64,000 nt of DNA from Candidatus Poribacteria bacterium (GTDB taxonomy: Bacteria > Poribacteria > WGA-4E > WGA-3G), in contig JAAXHO010000164.1 of the NCBI GenBank assembly GCA_012270795.1, forward strand, positions 1 through 64,000, written 5' to 3'. The stretch's first letter is position 1. Every line of letters begins with the position of its first letter. The position numbers and the translations under genes are program-made. The notes beneath the pieces are model-generated. The model had not been told where the DNA came from and ran no database searches. It saw nothing but the letters and a program-made list of their open reading frames with translations. Of the stretch, positions 12,348-22,693 are shown in pieces.

Positions 12348-13365
12348 GAAAATCGGTGGCATTCTAAAATCACATGTTAAATCAAGAAAAGCGTTGATCG
12401 TTACTGATGCATTCGTAAAAGATCAATATGGTTCTTATGCAACAGAGAGTCTAAAAAATGTTGGGTTTGATGTTGATCTCATTGAAGTACCTGTCGGGGA
12501 AGAGAGCAAATCGTTAGAACAGCTCAGTGGAATTCTGGATTGTCTAATTGGGCATAAATTTGATAGAAGCTCAACATTAATTGCACTCGGTGGGGGTGTC
12601 GTTGGGGATTTAGGTGGTTTTGCAGCATCGGTATATATGAGAGGAATCTCCTACGTACAAATTCCAACAACCCTGCAAGCACAGGTTGACGCAAGTGTAG
12701 GTGGGAAAACTGCGATCAACCATCCGAAAGGCAAAAACCTTATCGGTGCATTCCATCAACCAAAATTGGTTTTGATAGACGTGGATGCCCTAAAAACTTT
12801 ACCAAGACGGGACATTCAGGCAGGTCTGATAGAAGTCATAAAGATGGGGGTTATCCGTGATAAAGTTTTGTTTACCATGGTAGAGAAGGAATTAGAGTCA
12901 ATCATAAATTTGCACACACCAACGTTAATTGAAATGATAGCTCGTGCTTGTGCAAATAAAGCAGATATCGTCGCAAAGGATGAAAAAGAGATCGGTTTGC
13001 GGATGGTGCTAAACTATGGTCACACCTTTGGTCATGCACTTGAGGCATTGACACACTATAAGAAATACCGACATGGAGAGGCTGTTTCTATCGGCATGAA
13101 CTGTGCTGCACAATTGGCAGTCAATTTAGGAATGTTCTCTGAAGTGGACTTTGAACGGCAACGTACGCTACTAAGTCGCGCAAATCTACCACTCACTTTT
13201 CCATCAGACATTACACCTGAAGAAATATACGATACGATGTCACTTGATAAAAAATCTTTCGGTGGTAGACTTAGACTAATATTGCCGACATGTATTGGTG
13301 AAGTCGTTATCCGAGAAGATGTAACGGAACAAAGTATTATACAAGCAATTTCACAATGTTATTAG
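12277..13365 (+). CDS. aroB: 3-dehydroquinate synthase
   Basis: ALGGGVVGDLGGFAASVYMRGI, QIPTTLQAQVDASVGGKTAINHPKGKNLIGAFHQP, NYGHTFGHALEAL. Confidence 0.97.
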   Translation: MVKTLHVELKENSYPLLVGVGILKKIGGILKSHVKSRKALIVTDAFVKDQYGSYATESLKNVGFDVDLIEVPVGEESKSLEQLSGILDCLIGHKFDRSSTLIALGGGVVGDLGGFAASVYMRGISYVQIPTTLQAQVDASVGGKTAINHPKGKNLIGAFHQPKLVLIDVDALKTLPRRDIQAGLIEVIKMGVIRDKVLFTMVEKELESIINLHTPTLIEMIARACANKADIVAKDEKEIGLRMVLNYGHTFGHALEALTHYKKYRHGEAVSIGMNCAAQLAVNLGMFSEVDFERQRTLLSRANLPLTFPSDITPEEIYDTMSLDKKSFGGRLRLILPTCIGEVVIREDVTEQSIIQAISQCY

Positions 13366-13400
13366 TTTTTAGATGTTAACTCTTATTTTAGAGGAAATAT

Positions 13401-14630
13401 ATGAAACAGAAAAAGATAGTTTTATGGATTATGGTGTGTATGGTTATGTTCATAAGCGGTACCATTGCTTTTAGCCAAGAACCTGCACCAATACCTCCAT
13501 CTGAACCAGAAGAAGCTGAGGTTCCACCTTCAGTTGACCCAGATGTGCCATCTAATGTAACTGCTAAGGATACACCTAATGACGATGGCACAAGCATCAC
13601 CGTCACGTGGGACATTCCACCTGAAGATAGTGGTGTTGTTGGTTACAAAATCTTACGAAACACTAATGGTGGAGATTTTGAGGAAATTGGTGAACAATTA
13701 ACCCCATTAGATACTTATGATAAAAGAGAGAAAATCAATAAATATAAGGATTCTAAGATCGTCAAAGACACATCTCATGCATATATAGTGCGTGCAATTG
13801 GTGCAAATACCACTGCGGAATCACAACAAACAGCAGCTGTTATGGCAAAAGCACAGTGGTTTCATACGGGTGAAATACCACTCTTTATTTCGATGCTTAT
13901 CTTTTGTGCTGCCATTGTAGGTAATGTCTATTATGCAAAAGGGGGTAAGGATATTTTTGTTCGACGGATACCTGGACTTGAAGCCGTAGATGAGGCAATC
14001 GGTAGGGCTACCGAAATGGGACGTTCTATCCTATATTCAACAGGTTTAGGGGGGGTCAGTGATGTTGCAACAATTGCTAGTATGACCATTTTGGGACAAG
14101 TCGCACGTCGAACTGCTGATTACGAAACACCCCTCCGTGTCCCTTGTAAAGATCCAATTGTAATGAATGTGTTGAGAGAGATGGTAAAATCATCCTATCT
14201 TGACGAAGGTAGACCCGATATATATAACGAAGATAACATTTTCTTCATCACTGAAAGTCAATTCGCTTATGCCGCAGGTGTAGATGGCATCATGCTACGC
14301 GAAAAACCTGCTGCTATCTTTTTACAAGGCACATTTTACGCAGAATCACTCATCCTTGCTGAAACGGGGAACTCAATCGGTGCAATTCAAATTGCAGGAA
14401 CTGATTCTGAGCATCAGCTCCCCTTCTTTATCGCTGCTTGCGATTATACACTCATCGGGGAAGAACTTTACGCAGCCAGTACTTACCTTTCCAGAGAACC
14501 GATGTTACTCGGTAGTCTTAGAGGTCAAGATTTAGGAAAATTGCTGATCTTCGTTACTATGATCGCAGGAGTAGTTCTTGAACTCATTGGAATTAACTGG
14601 ATTACAACGCTTTTACAACGTGTGAGTTAG
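13401..14630 (+). CDS. signal peptide + fibronectin III-like domain + DUF6754-like membrane protein
   Basis: Signal peptide, VTWDIPPEDSGVVGYKILRNTNGG FN3-like module, two TM segments, GLGGVSDVATIASMTILGQVARRTADYETPLRVP. Confidence 0.7.
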   Translation: MKQKKIVLWIMVCMVMFISGTIAFSQEPAPIPPSEPEEAEVPPSVDPDVPSNVTAKDTPNDDGTSITVTWDIPPEDSGVVGYKILRNTNGGDFEEIGEQLTPLDTYDKREKINKYKDSKIVKDTSHAYIVRAIGANTTAESQQTAAVMAKAQWFHTGEIPLFISMLIFCAAIVGNVYYAKGGKDIFVRRIPGLEAVDEAIGRATEMGRSILYSTGLGGVSDVATIASMTILGQVARRTADYETPLRVPCKDPIVMNVLREMVKSSYLDEGRPDIYNEDNIFFITESQFAYAAGVDGIMLREKPAAIFLQGTFYAESLILAETGNSIGAIQIAGTDSEHQLPFFIAACDYTLIGEELYAASTYLSREPMLLGSLRGQDLGKLLIFVTMIAGVVLELIGINWITTLLQRVS

Positions 14631-14641
14631 GAGGAGGTTAT

Positions 14642-15292
14642 ATGAAACGACTTATTCCCTTAGTGCTCTGTTTCATTTTTGGGATAGTAATGATAGCGAC
14701 GCAGTTCAGCCCACACCCTATTTCAAAACGCGTTTATGAAGAAGTTGTTAATGGGGCATTAATTATTTCTCCTTTTGCTTTGGTATTAGCAACGGTAACA
14801 CTGATACAAACGCATGCAACACGCATTCTTCGCCGTTCAGACCACTGGCAATATAGTTTTGTTGTTTTTGCGGGGCTCATCACAATGGTTGTAATCGGTG
14901 TTCCCTTTGGACCGAAGAATACTGTCTTTGAATGGTTATATAATAATGTGCAAGTACCGATGGATGCCACTATGTTCTCGCTGCTTGCCTTTTTCATTGC
15001 ATCTGCTGCATACCGAGCATTCCGTGCGCGTACAACTGAAGCAACACTTCTGCTTGTTACAGCCTTGATTGTGATGCTTGGAAATGTCCCAGTCGGAAAT
15101 CTTGTTTGGAATAAACTCATGTCTTGGACACCGTGGGTTGATCAAGCATCAGCAGCACGCGAATGGATATTGTATAATCCGAATTTATCCGCAAGACGTG
15201 GGATTATACTTGGAGTCAGTTTAGGGGTGATCTCGCAATCTGTGCGAATCATCTTAGGTATTGAACGTTCATATCTTGGTGGAGGCGATTAA
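14642..15292 (+). CDS. multi-pass membrane protein, hypothetical
   Basis: Several hydrophobic helices; 11 nt after previous gene. Confidence 0.7.
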   Translation: MKRLIPLVLCFIFGIVMIATQFSPHPISKRVYEEVVNGALIISPFALVLATVTLIQTHATRILRRSDHWQYSFVVFAGLITMVVIGVPFGPKNTVFEWLYNNVQVPMDATMFSLLAFFIASAAYRAFRARTTEATLLLVTALIVMLGNVPVGNLVWNKLMSWTPWVDQASAAREWILYNPNLSARRGIILGVSLGVISQSVRIILGIERSYLGGGD

Positions 15293-15295
15293 CAC

Positions 15296-16111
15296 ATGCT
15301 AACAAAATTGGTGAGTATGGATCGGAGAATAGTTTTTATCTTGGTTGCGTTGGCGGTCATCATCCCGATGTTGGTGAATGTTAATTTACCTGTTTCAACA
15401 TCTGCCCCGACGCAGAAACTTTATGACTTTGTTGAAGCACTACCCAAAGGATCAACTATTATGCTTGCATTCGACTATGGGCCTTCCTCATTTCCGGAAT
15501 TGAGTCCTATGGCAAAAGCATTACTCAAACAGTGTTTTGATAAAGACATTGGTGTGGTGGCACTTACACTTGTTGATGATGGAACAACCCTTGCAAGTAC
15601 GCTAATAGAGGAGGTTGCTGCTGAAAAAAATGCAGAGAATGGTGAAGATTTTGTCTTCCTCGGATTCAGACCAGGAATAACACAAGTGATTCTTGGCATG
15701 GGGACTGAGATAAAAAGTGTTTTTGATACAGACTATTACGGGAAAAAACTGGATGAAATTCCGATGATGGAGAATATTACGAATTATGATCAAATTGACC
15801 TTCTCGTTGATCTTGCTTCTTCAAATACGACAGAAGCATGGATTATCTATGCAAATGTTCAATACAATTTGAAGATAGCCGCTGGGGTCACAGGTGTCAT
15901 GGTCTCACAGATGTTCCCTTACCTGCAAACAGGACAGTTAAACGGTTTAATGTCCGGTATTTTAGGGGCTGCCGAATATGAAAACCTTGTCGAGGTTCAG
16001 GATAAAGGGATGCAATATATAAACGTAAATTCATTTGTGCATATATTAATTGTGTTGTTAGTCATTATCGGTAATATCGCCTATTTCACACAAAGAAAGC
16101 GGGAGGAGTAA
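15296..16111 (+). CDS. membrane-anchored protein, hypothetical
   Basis: N- and C-terminal TM segments with soluble middle; 3 nt from previous gene. Confidence 0.7.
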   Translation: MLTKLVSMDRRIVFILVALAVIIPMLVNVNLPVSTSAPTQKLYDFVEALPKGSTIMLAFDYGPSSFPELSPMAKALLKQCFDKDIGVVALTLVDDGTTLASTLIEEVAAEKNAENGEDFVFLGFRPGITQVILGMGTEIKSVFDTDYYGKKLDEIPMMENITNYDQIDLLVDLASSNTTEAWIIYANVQYNLKIAAGVTGVMVSQMFPYLQTGQLNGLMSGILGAAEYENLVEVQDKGMQYINVNSFVHILIVLLVIIGNIAYFTQRKREE

Positions 16112-16114
16112 TAA

Positions 16115-16798
16115 ATGCAAGTTTTTGGCATTTGGGTAGCAGCATTTCTAACCCTATGCATCTATAGTTTTTTGTATCAGGACAATCCATTATATCGGTT
16201 TGCAGAACATCTTTTTGTTGGTATTTCTGTTGGTTATGGGATTGTCTTGTCTATTCATGAAGGCTTTATTCCTCTTGCTTGGAATCCTATTTGGGCTTCT
16301 TTAACGGGTGATTCACTTTCTGGTTTATGGAAATTGATTCCAATCTTTTTTGGATTACTCTTCTTCGCACGTTTATCACCACGTCACACTTGGTTAATCC
16401 GGTATCCTATCGCTATACTGATTGGTTTTGGTGCTGGCATTGCAATTCCAAATGTGTTACGTGCAAATATCTTTGAACAGACACGAGGAACAATTGAACC
16501 GTTTTCAGTTATTCATAGCCAAACCACAGGAACCGCTGTGGAAGTAATGCCTTCTGGAGAATTTACTGTTTTCATTATCGGGGCAGTCCTAATGGTAATC
16601 GGTGTGATTTGTACACTTACATACTTTTTCTTCTCTGTGGAACATAGAGGACCTATCAGTTGGCTTTCAAAAGTTGGTATTTGTTTCCTGATGGTCGGTT
16701 TCGGTTCTGCATTTGGCAACACTGTGATGGGGCGTGTTACGCTACTTATCCAACGGGTTGACTTCCTACTCAACACGTGGATCGGTAGTATTTTCTGA
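16115..16798 (+). CDS. multi-pass membrane protein, hypothetical
   Basis: Multiple TM helices; 3 nt from previous gene. Confidence 0.7.
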   Translation: MQVFGIWVAAFLTLCIYSFLYQDNPLYRFAEHLFVGISVGYGIVLSIHEGFIPLAWNPIWASLTGDSLSGLWKLIPIFFGLLFFARLSPRHTWLIRYPIAILIGFGAGIAIPNVLRANIFEQTRGTIEPFSVIHSQTTGTAVEVMPSGEFTVFIIGAVLMVIGVICTLTYFFFSVEHRGPISWLSKVGICFLMVGFGSAFGNTVMGRVTLLIQRVDFLLNTWIGSIF

Positions 16799-16872
16799 CG
16801 AATATCAAGATATACCTCTAATCAAATTGCTGTGGTCAAAACACTCTTGAGTAGAAATAAAGAAGGTCAACT

Positions 16873-17871
16873 ATGACGAAACAAACTGCAGAATCGCCAT
16901 CGCAAACCATCAAGGAAACCATTCAAACATATCAAGTTGATCAAAATTTTTCTTTCATAGATAAAGCAATAGCAGATGCTAATTTGTTAGTGAAAGAAAA
17001 CAAGGTGGGCGCAGCTGTTGAAAAATGGCAAGCAATAGCGAACATCGTTGAAGGTGACGACAAAAACCTTGCTGGGCACGCTTGGGAAAATTTGGGTAAT
17101 CTGTTTTATAAACAAGAAAAAGCAGAGGAAGCACTCAACGCGTACAACAATGCTATCCGGTTGAACCCCGAAAAGGCAGAAACTCATGTTTGCAGAGGCA
17201 AGGTGAAAAACATACTTGAACGTTATGAAGAGGCAATAGCAGACTGCAATGAAGCTATAAACCTAAATCCTTCTCAGACATCTGTTAAGGCAGCAGCATA
17301 CACTACCCGTGGTGTGGCGAAATTTGGATTAGGAGACCAGGCCGGTGCCTTTGTAGATCATAATACGGCACTACGTCTAAATTCAAAGTGTGCAGAGGCA
17401 TTCTTCAATAAAGGTATTGCTAAAATGAAACAGGGAGAAGATGAGTATGCCATTGCAGAATTTAACAAAGCAATTGATATCAATCCAGATATGGCAGAAG
17501 TTTATCACTGCCGGGGTTATGTGAAGTCAGTACTTGGACAATATGAGGCAGCGATACGCGATTATGACCAAGCAATCCAACTCGCGCCTCATTACGTAGA
17601 AAGTTATACTAATAGAGGACTTGTGAAATATTCAATGGGACAACGTGAAGCTGCACTTGCAGATTATGAAGAAGCTATCCGAATTAACCCTTTATTTGCC
17701 CAAGGGTATACATATCGGGCAGGGATAAAACTACGTCAGGGGTTTGATAGTGAAGCAAGAGCTGATCTTGAAACCGCGTTGAAATTAGCGCGCACTGCAG
17801 GTGATAAACAGCACCAATCTTATGTTGAATCTTGGCTTGCAGAATTTGTTGAATCTACGGAGACCAACTGA
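16873..17871 (+). CDS. tetratricopeptide repeat protein
   Basis: Repeated AEAHxxRGxxKxxLGxYEEAIxDYxxAIxLNP units. Confidence 0.9.
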   Translation: MTKQTAESPSQTIKETIQTYQVDQNFSFIDKAIADANLLVKENKVGAAVEKWQAIANIVEGDDKNLAGHAWENLGNLFYKQEKAEEALNAYNNAIRLNPEKAETHVCRGKVKNILERYEEAIADCNEAINLNPSQTSVKAAAYTTRGVAKFGLGDQAGAFVDHNTALRLNSKCAEAFFNKGIAKMKQGEDEYAIAEFNKAIDINPDMAEVYHCRGYVKSVLGQYEAAIRDYDQAIQLAPHYVESYTNRGLVKYSMGQREAALADYEEAIRINPLFAQGYTYRAGIKLRQGFDSEARADLETALKLARTAGDKQHQSYVESWLAEFVESTETN

Positions 17872-18380
17872 TGCCGCGAATTCTAAGACAGCGTGTTAGA
17901 CCCCGCGACATCTGGAAACACGAAGCACAGGATTTCACCCCTTGGTTAGTTGAAAATTTGTCTTGGCTTGCTGAATGTTTAAACATAGACTTAGAACTTG
18001 AAGCAATAGAGCAAAAAGTAAGCGAATTCCGCGCGGATATCGTGTGTCGAAACACAACAGACAATTCACGTATAGTTATTGAGAACCAGTTGAATCGCAC
18101 CGATCATGCACATCTTGGGCAAGTCCTTACTTATGCCGCAGGGTTGGAGGCATATACAATTGTTTGGATTGCAACGGAATTCAGAGAGGCACACCGCGTT
18201 ACAATGTGTTGGCATAATGAAATTACAGATAGACGATTTAGTTTTTTTGGACTTGAATTGGATACTTGGATGGATGATGCGTCACGTTATCTGGCACAAC
18301 TCAATATCGTCTCTGAACCCGATGATTGGTCACGCTTGAGCCGTCCAAGACCATATCAAATCCATAGACAACTATACTAA
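17871..18380 (+). CDS. DUF4268/PD-(D/E)XK-like nuclease-fold protein
   Basis: FRADIVCRNTTDNSRIVIENQLNRTDHAHLGQVLTYAAGLEAYTIVWIA: D...E-x-Q pattern followed by conserved helix; 1-nt overlap with upstream gene. Confidence 0.55.
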   Translation: MPRILRQRVRPRDIWKHEAQDFTPWLVENLSWLAECLNIDLELEAIEQKVSEFRADIVCRNTTDNSRIVIENQLNRTDHAHLGQVLTYAAGLEAYTIVWIATEFREAHRVTMCWHNEITDRRFSFFGLELDTWMDDASRYLAQLNIVSEPDDWSRLSRPRPYQIHRQLY

Positions 18381-18428
18381 ACAGGCTCTTGTTTTATAGT
18401 AAATCCAAATTATTTGGACACGACGGTA

Positions 18429-18450
18429 GGTTCGGTTTCCTAACCGAACC
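18429..18450. repeat. hairpin GGTTCGGT-TTCCTA-ACCGAACC
   Basis: 8-bp perfect stem, 6-nt loop. Confidence 0.7.
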
Positions 18451-18461
18451 TGTGTAATCCA

Positions 18462-18486
18462 GCAGAATACGCGTATAGTATTCTGC
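18462..18486. repeat. hairpin GCAGAATAC-GCGTATA-GTATTCTGC
   Basis: 9-bp perfect stem, 7-nt loop. Confidence 0.7.
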
Positions 18487-18588
18487 ATTGGTTAGAAATT
18501 GTACCTAACCAGGGAGTGTGAACATGTTTTTGGATTCTCTATAAGTACTGAACATGTCAAACAGCTTTCTCAAACAGGAGATATCCAT

Positions 18589-19431
18589 ATGAAACTCGGA
18601 TATAGCACATGGGGCATGCCGACTGTTCCCATAGATACCGCTATTCCGCACATAGCGAACCTTGGATTTGATGGAATTGAACTGACCATCATTCAACGTT
18701 TTACAACCGAACTCAGCACGCTGGACACTGCAGAACGAAAACGCATTGCGTCCTTACTGAAACAGCACAATTTAGCGTTACCTGCAATCGCAGCGCATTC
18801 TAATCTAATGGATGTCCATGCGGAATCGCATGCAAAGAATATGTGGCGACTGAAAGGGGGTGTGGATTTAGCCGTTGAACTTGCACAAGGGGACGAACTA
18901 CCCGCAGTTAATACAACTACGGGTGGTAAACCGAATGAGTGGGATACCAAGAAAAATTTTCTCGTTGAACGTGTTGGTGAGTTGGTCGAATACGCTACTT
19001 CCCGCGGTGTAACCATTGCGATGGAACCACACATCGGTGCAATCATTGATACACCTGTTAAAGTGCTTGAACTCCTTGAAATCATCAATTCCCCTTATCT
19101 TAAAGTCAACTTTGACATTAGTCATTTTGATATTGTCGGCATGTCTACCGAGGAGACGGTCTCAGCTTTGGCAGCAGTTTCGATACATACACACGTCAAA
19201 GACCAACGGGGTATTGCGCCAGATTTTGAGTTCCTAATTCCTGGAGAGGGAACTTTTGATTATGTTGGTTATTTGAAACTCATGCGGAAACATGGCTACG
19301 ACGGTTTCATCACTGCCGAAGTCAGTTTTATGGTGCAGGCACGCAAAGACTATAACCCACTTGCTGCTGCGACTTTATCATACCAAACATTATCAAAAGC
19401 ATTTGTGGATGCTGGTATTGAACGAAACTGA
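18589..19431 (+). CDS. sugar phosphate isomerase/epimerase (xylose isomerase-like TIM barrel)
   Basis: MKLGYSTWGMP...HIANLGFDGIELT, VNFDISHFDIVG, HTHVKDQRG, GEGTFDYVGYLKLMRKHGYDGFITAEV. Confidence 0.85.
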   Translation: MKLGYSTWGMPTVPIDTAIPHIANLGFDGIELTIIQRFTTELSTLDTAERKRIASLLKQHNLALPAIAAHSNLMDVHAESHAKNMWRLKGGVDLAVELAQGDELPAVNTTTGGKPNEWDTKKNFLVERVGELVEYATSRGVTIAMEPHIGAIIDTPVKVLELLEIINSPYLKVNFDISHFDIVGMSTEETVSALAAVSIHTHVKDQRGIAPDFEFLIPGEGTFDYVGYLKLMRKHGYDGFITAEVSFMVQARKDYNPLAAATLSYQTLSKAFVDAGIERN

Positions 19432-19459
19432 TGCATAATGAAACCTATAAGGATATAAT

Positions 19460-20836
19460 ATGAAACCAAACATACTACTTCTCATGACAGACCAACAGCG
19501 ATGGGATGCAATGAGCTGCAGCGTCGACTGGGTACAAACGCCAAACTTAGACCAAATCGCAAGTGAAGGTGTCCGATTTACCAACTGCGTCACGACCTCA
19601 CCCGTTTGTATTCCCACAAGATTGAGTTTAGCCACAGGTTTGTATCCACATAACACTGGTGTTTGGAATAACATGACACACACCATGTCAGCAGAAACAC
19701 CCACATGGATGCAAGCAGTACGTAATGCTGGTTATCGCACCAGTCTGTTTGGAAAAACACACTTGCATCCACACAACGGTGACCTCCGTGACCGCGAAGA
19801 TTTGATGAACGCCTATGGTTTAGACGATGTAAACGAGATTGGTGGTCCAAGAGCAAGTAGTCGGGTACTATCTCACATGACAGAGATGTGGGAAGAAAAA
19901 GGTGTTTGGCAAAAATACAAAGACGATTACAGCGAAAGATTCAAGAAAAAACCCTATATGGTGCGTCCTTCTCCTCTTGAACTTGAAGATTATGCAGATG
20001 TCTATGTAGGACAACAGGCGAAGCAGTACCTCCAAAACTATAAGCGTGAAGAACCATGGTGTTGCTGGGTGAGTTTCGGTGGACCTCATGAACCATGGGA
20101 TACGCCAGAACCATACTCAAGCATGTATGCCCCAAATGACATGCCACCCCCCATACCTCGACCGCCAACAGGAGATCGACCACGCGGTAATTTAGACAAT
20201 ATGATGAACCGCATGAACCCCAAGTTTGAAGAAGGAGAAGTCGGAAGAATGCGTGCAAACTATGCAGGCAATGTCACCCTGATTGATGCACAGATTGGTG
20301 AAATCTTGGATGCGATACAGGAGCGCGGGGAATTGGAAAACACCGTCATTATCCATTCCTCCGACCACGGTGAAATGAATGGTGACTACGGACTGATTTA
20401 TAAAGGCAATTTCCTTAACGGAGCAGTGCGAATCCCTTTGCTTGTCCGAACCCCTGACACATTGAAAAACGCTTCAGAAGATCGGATTTGCGGTAGTCCT
20501 GTTGAATGGATTGATATTGGTCCCACGCTTGTGGAATTGGCGGGTGGAAAGATCAAACACCGACAATACGGTAAATCATTATGTCCAGCACTCGATAACA
20601 CAGAAGAGACACATCGGGAATATGCAATTTCAGAGATCTCTGGTGAAATAATGCTGCTTAATCTGGAATGGAAAATCGCATTGAATACCGACGGAGTCCC
20701 CTATCTCCTGTTTGACGTGAATAATGACCCCAATGAAATAAACAATCTTGCAGGTTTACCAGAAATGAAAGAGTTAGAAACCGCATTAAGATTGCAAGTG
20801 TTAGAACATCTGTTCCATACCCAAACGAAAAAATAA
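19460..20836 (+). CDS. sulfatase
   Basis: PNILLLMTDQQRWDAM, SPVCIPTRLSLATGLY (CxPxR FGly motif), HSSDHGEMNGDYG. Confidence 0.93.
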   Translation: MKPNILLLMTDQQRWDAMSCSVDWVQTPNLDQIASEGVRFTNCVTTSPVCIPTRLSLATGLYPHNTGVWNNMTHTMSAETPTWMQAVRNAGYRTSLFGKTHLHPHNGDLRDREDLMNAYGLDDVNEIGGPRASSRVLSHMTEMWEEKGVWQKYKDDYSERFKKKPYMVRPSPLELEDYADVYVGQQAKQYLQNYKREEPWCCWVSFGGPHEPWDTPEPYSSMYAPNDMPPPIPRPPTGDRPRGNLDNMMNRMNPKFEEGEVGRMRANYAGNVTLIDAQIGEILDAIQERGELENTVIIHSSDHGEMNGDYGLIYKGNFLNGAVRIPLLVRTPDTLKNASEDRICGSPVEWIDIGPTLVELAGGKIKHRQYGKSLCPALDNTEETHREYAISEISGEIMLLNLEWKIALNTDGVPYLLFDVNNDPNEINNLAGLPEMKELETALRLQVLEHLFHTQTKK

Positions 20837-20870
20837 GGTATACAATGTTCTCTTAAATGCCGAGGTGCCA

Positions 20871-21005
20871 ATGATAACACAGGACAAAACCCATCAAGCG
20901 AAAAATAGAAAAGACTGTATTAATTCTCATTCTGTAAACATAAACCGCAGAACTTTCATCAAAGAATTGGGAGTCGCAGGTGTTGGTACAATGTCACTAT
21001 CTTAG
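20871..21005 (+). pseudogene. out-of-frame Tat signal peptide fragment
   Basis: MITQDKTHQAKNRKDCINSHSVNINRRTFIKELGVAGVGTMSLS-stop; twin-arginine motif NRRTFIK + hydrophobic stretch; sulfatase continues in the +1 frame. Confidence 0.6.
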
Positions 21006-22431
21006 TTCAAATGCATGGACACAGAATAATGACATCAACATTGAACCTGAAGTGAAACCGAATATCCTTTTTATCATGACAGACCAGCAACGTTGGGACG
21101 CGATGGGTTGTAGTGGCGGTTGGGTCCAGACACCAAACATGGATAAGATTGCGAGCGAAGGTGTCCGATATACGAACTGCGTTACCACTTCTCCAGTTTG
21201 TGTGCCAGCGCGGCTCAGTTTGGCTACTGGTCTTTATGCACATAACACTGGAGTCTGGAATAACGGAAAACACAAGTTAGCAGCAGAAACACCCACATGG
21301 ATGCAAGCAATACGCGATGCCGGATACCGCACCAGTCTATTTGGGAAAACACATCTACACACAAATAACGGTGATCTCCGCAAACGTGAACACCTGATGC
21401 ATGCTTACGGTTTAGATGATGTGAACGAAATCGGTGGTCCACGAGCAAGTATGAAGTGCTTATCCTATATGACAGAGATGTGGAAAGAGAAGGGATTGTG
21501 GAAGGCGTACAAAGACGACTATAAGGATAGATTCAAGACGAAACCTCACCTTGTTCGACCAACACCACTTGGACTTGAAAATGACGCGGATGTTTACGTC
21601 GGACAACAAACAAAGCAATACCTAAAAAACTATGACCGACAAGAACCTTGGTTTTGCTGGGTAAGTTTCGGTGGACCTCACGAACCTTGGGACACTCCCC
21701 AACCTTACGCAAGTAAGTACAATCCTAACGATATGCCGTCGCCAGCACCTCGACAAAATGCGGGAGTTCGTCCACGCGGAAGCTTAGACAACCTGATGAA
21801 AAATAAAAAGAAGAGCCCCAAATTTGAGAAGGAAGATATAGCAAAGATGCGTGCAGACTATGCTGGCAATGTAACACTCATTGATGATCAAATCGGTGAA
21901 ATCCTTGATGTCATACAGGAACGTGGTGAACTTGATAATACCGTTATCGTCTTCTGTTCCGATCACGGTGAAATGAACGGTGATCACGGATTGATTTACA
22001 AGAGTAACTTCCTCAATGGTGCTGTCCGTATTCCACTACTTGTGCGAACCCCCGAAACCTTAAAAAAGAGTGAAGCCAATCGTGTATGTGAAAGTCCTGT
22101 GGAATGGATTGATATTGGTCCCACACTGGTCAAAATGGCTGGCGGTAAGTTAGATCATCGTCAATTCGGAAAAACCTTATCTCCTACCTTAACTGACACT
22201 GAAGCGAATCATCGTAATTATGCAATATCGCAAATATCAAAGGAAACTATGCTGCTAAATCAGGAATGGAAAATTGCCTTAAACAGAGAAAATAAACCTT
22301 ACCTCCTATTTAATGTGCAGGAGGATCCAGATGAAACAAACAATCTCGCGGGACTACCAAAAATGAGAGATTTAGAACGCCAACTCAATTCTCAAATCTT
22401 AGCACATATCTCTCAAACACAAACAAAATAA
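20980..22431 (+). CDS. sulfatase, tandem paralogue of 19460-20836; native start uncertain
   Basis: PNILFIMTDQQRWDAMGCSG, SPVCVPARLSLATGLY, FCSDHGEMNGDHG; Tat-like leader just upstream in another frame. Confidence 0.9.
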   Translation: MLVQCHYLSSNAWTQNNDINIEPEVKPNILFIMTDQQRWDAMGCSGGWVQTPNMDKIASEGVRYTNCVTTSPVCVPARLSLATGLYAHNTGVWNNGKHKLAAETPTWMQAIRDAGYRTSLFGKTHLHTNNGDLRKREHLMHAYGLDDVNEIGGPRASMKCLSYMTEMWKEKGLWKAYKDDYKDRFKTKPHLVRPTPLGLENDADVYVGQQTKQYLKNYDRQEPWFCWVSFGGPHEPWDTPQPYASKYNPNDMPSPAPRQNAGVRPRGSLDNLMKNKKKSPKFEKEDIAKMRADYAGNVTLIDDQIGEILDVIQERGELDNTVIVFCSDHGEMNGDHGLIYKSNFLNGAVRIPLLVRTPETLKKSEANRVCESPVEWIDIGPTLVKMAGGKLDHRQFGKTLSPTLTDTEANHRNYAISQISKETMLLNQEWKIALNRENKPYLLFNVQEDPDETNNLAGLPKMRDLERQLNSQILAHISQTQTK

Positions 22432-22693
22432 CACGTTTTGTACTTATCCAATTTATTCCAACTTAAAAAAACTCAGGTTTTATTCGGAATATGAAAAAGA
22501 AAAAGGAAATATCAATGTCCACGCACAAGACGAACTTGAAATACGTCCAAAGATTGCTGAAGAAGTAGACCGCAGTATTGTTGACTACTATTCTGGAGAA
22601 ATTAAGGGTAAATCCATTGAGAGATGGCAGAAAACTCAATTAAACCTATTCCAAATCACTTGAAGAATAGATTGACAAAGGAGTGTCGCTAAT

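Noticed and set aside
22440-22663. Short coding-like stretch ...RFYSEYEKEKGNINVHAQDELEIRPKIAEEVDRSIVDYYSGEIKGKSIERWQKTQLNLFQIT-stop between sulfatase and PhyH genes
   Set aside because: No start codon in a credible context and no recognisable family; possibly a gene remnant but not supportable as a feature.
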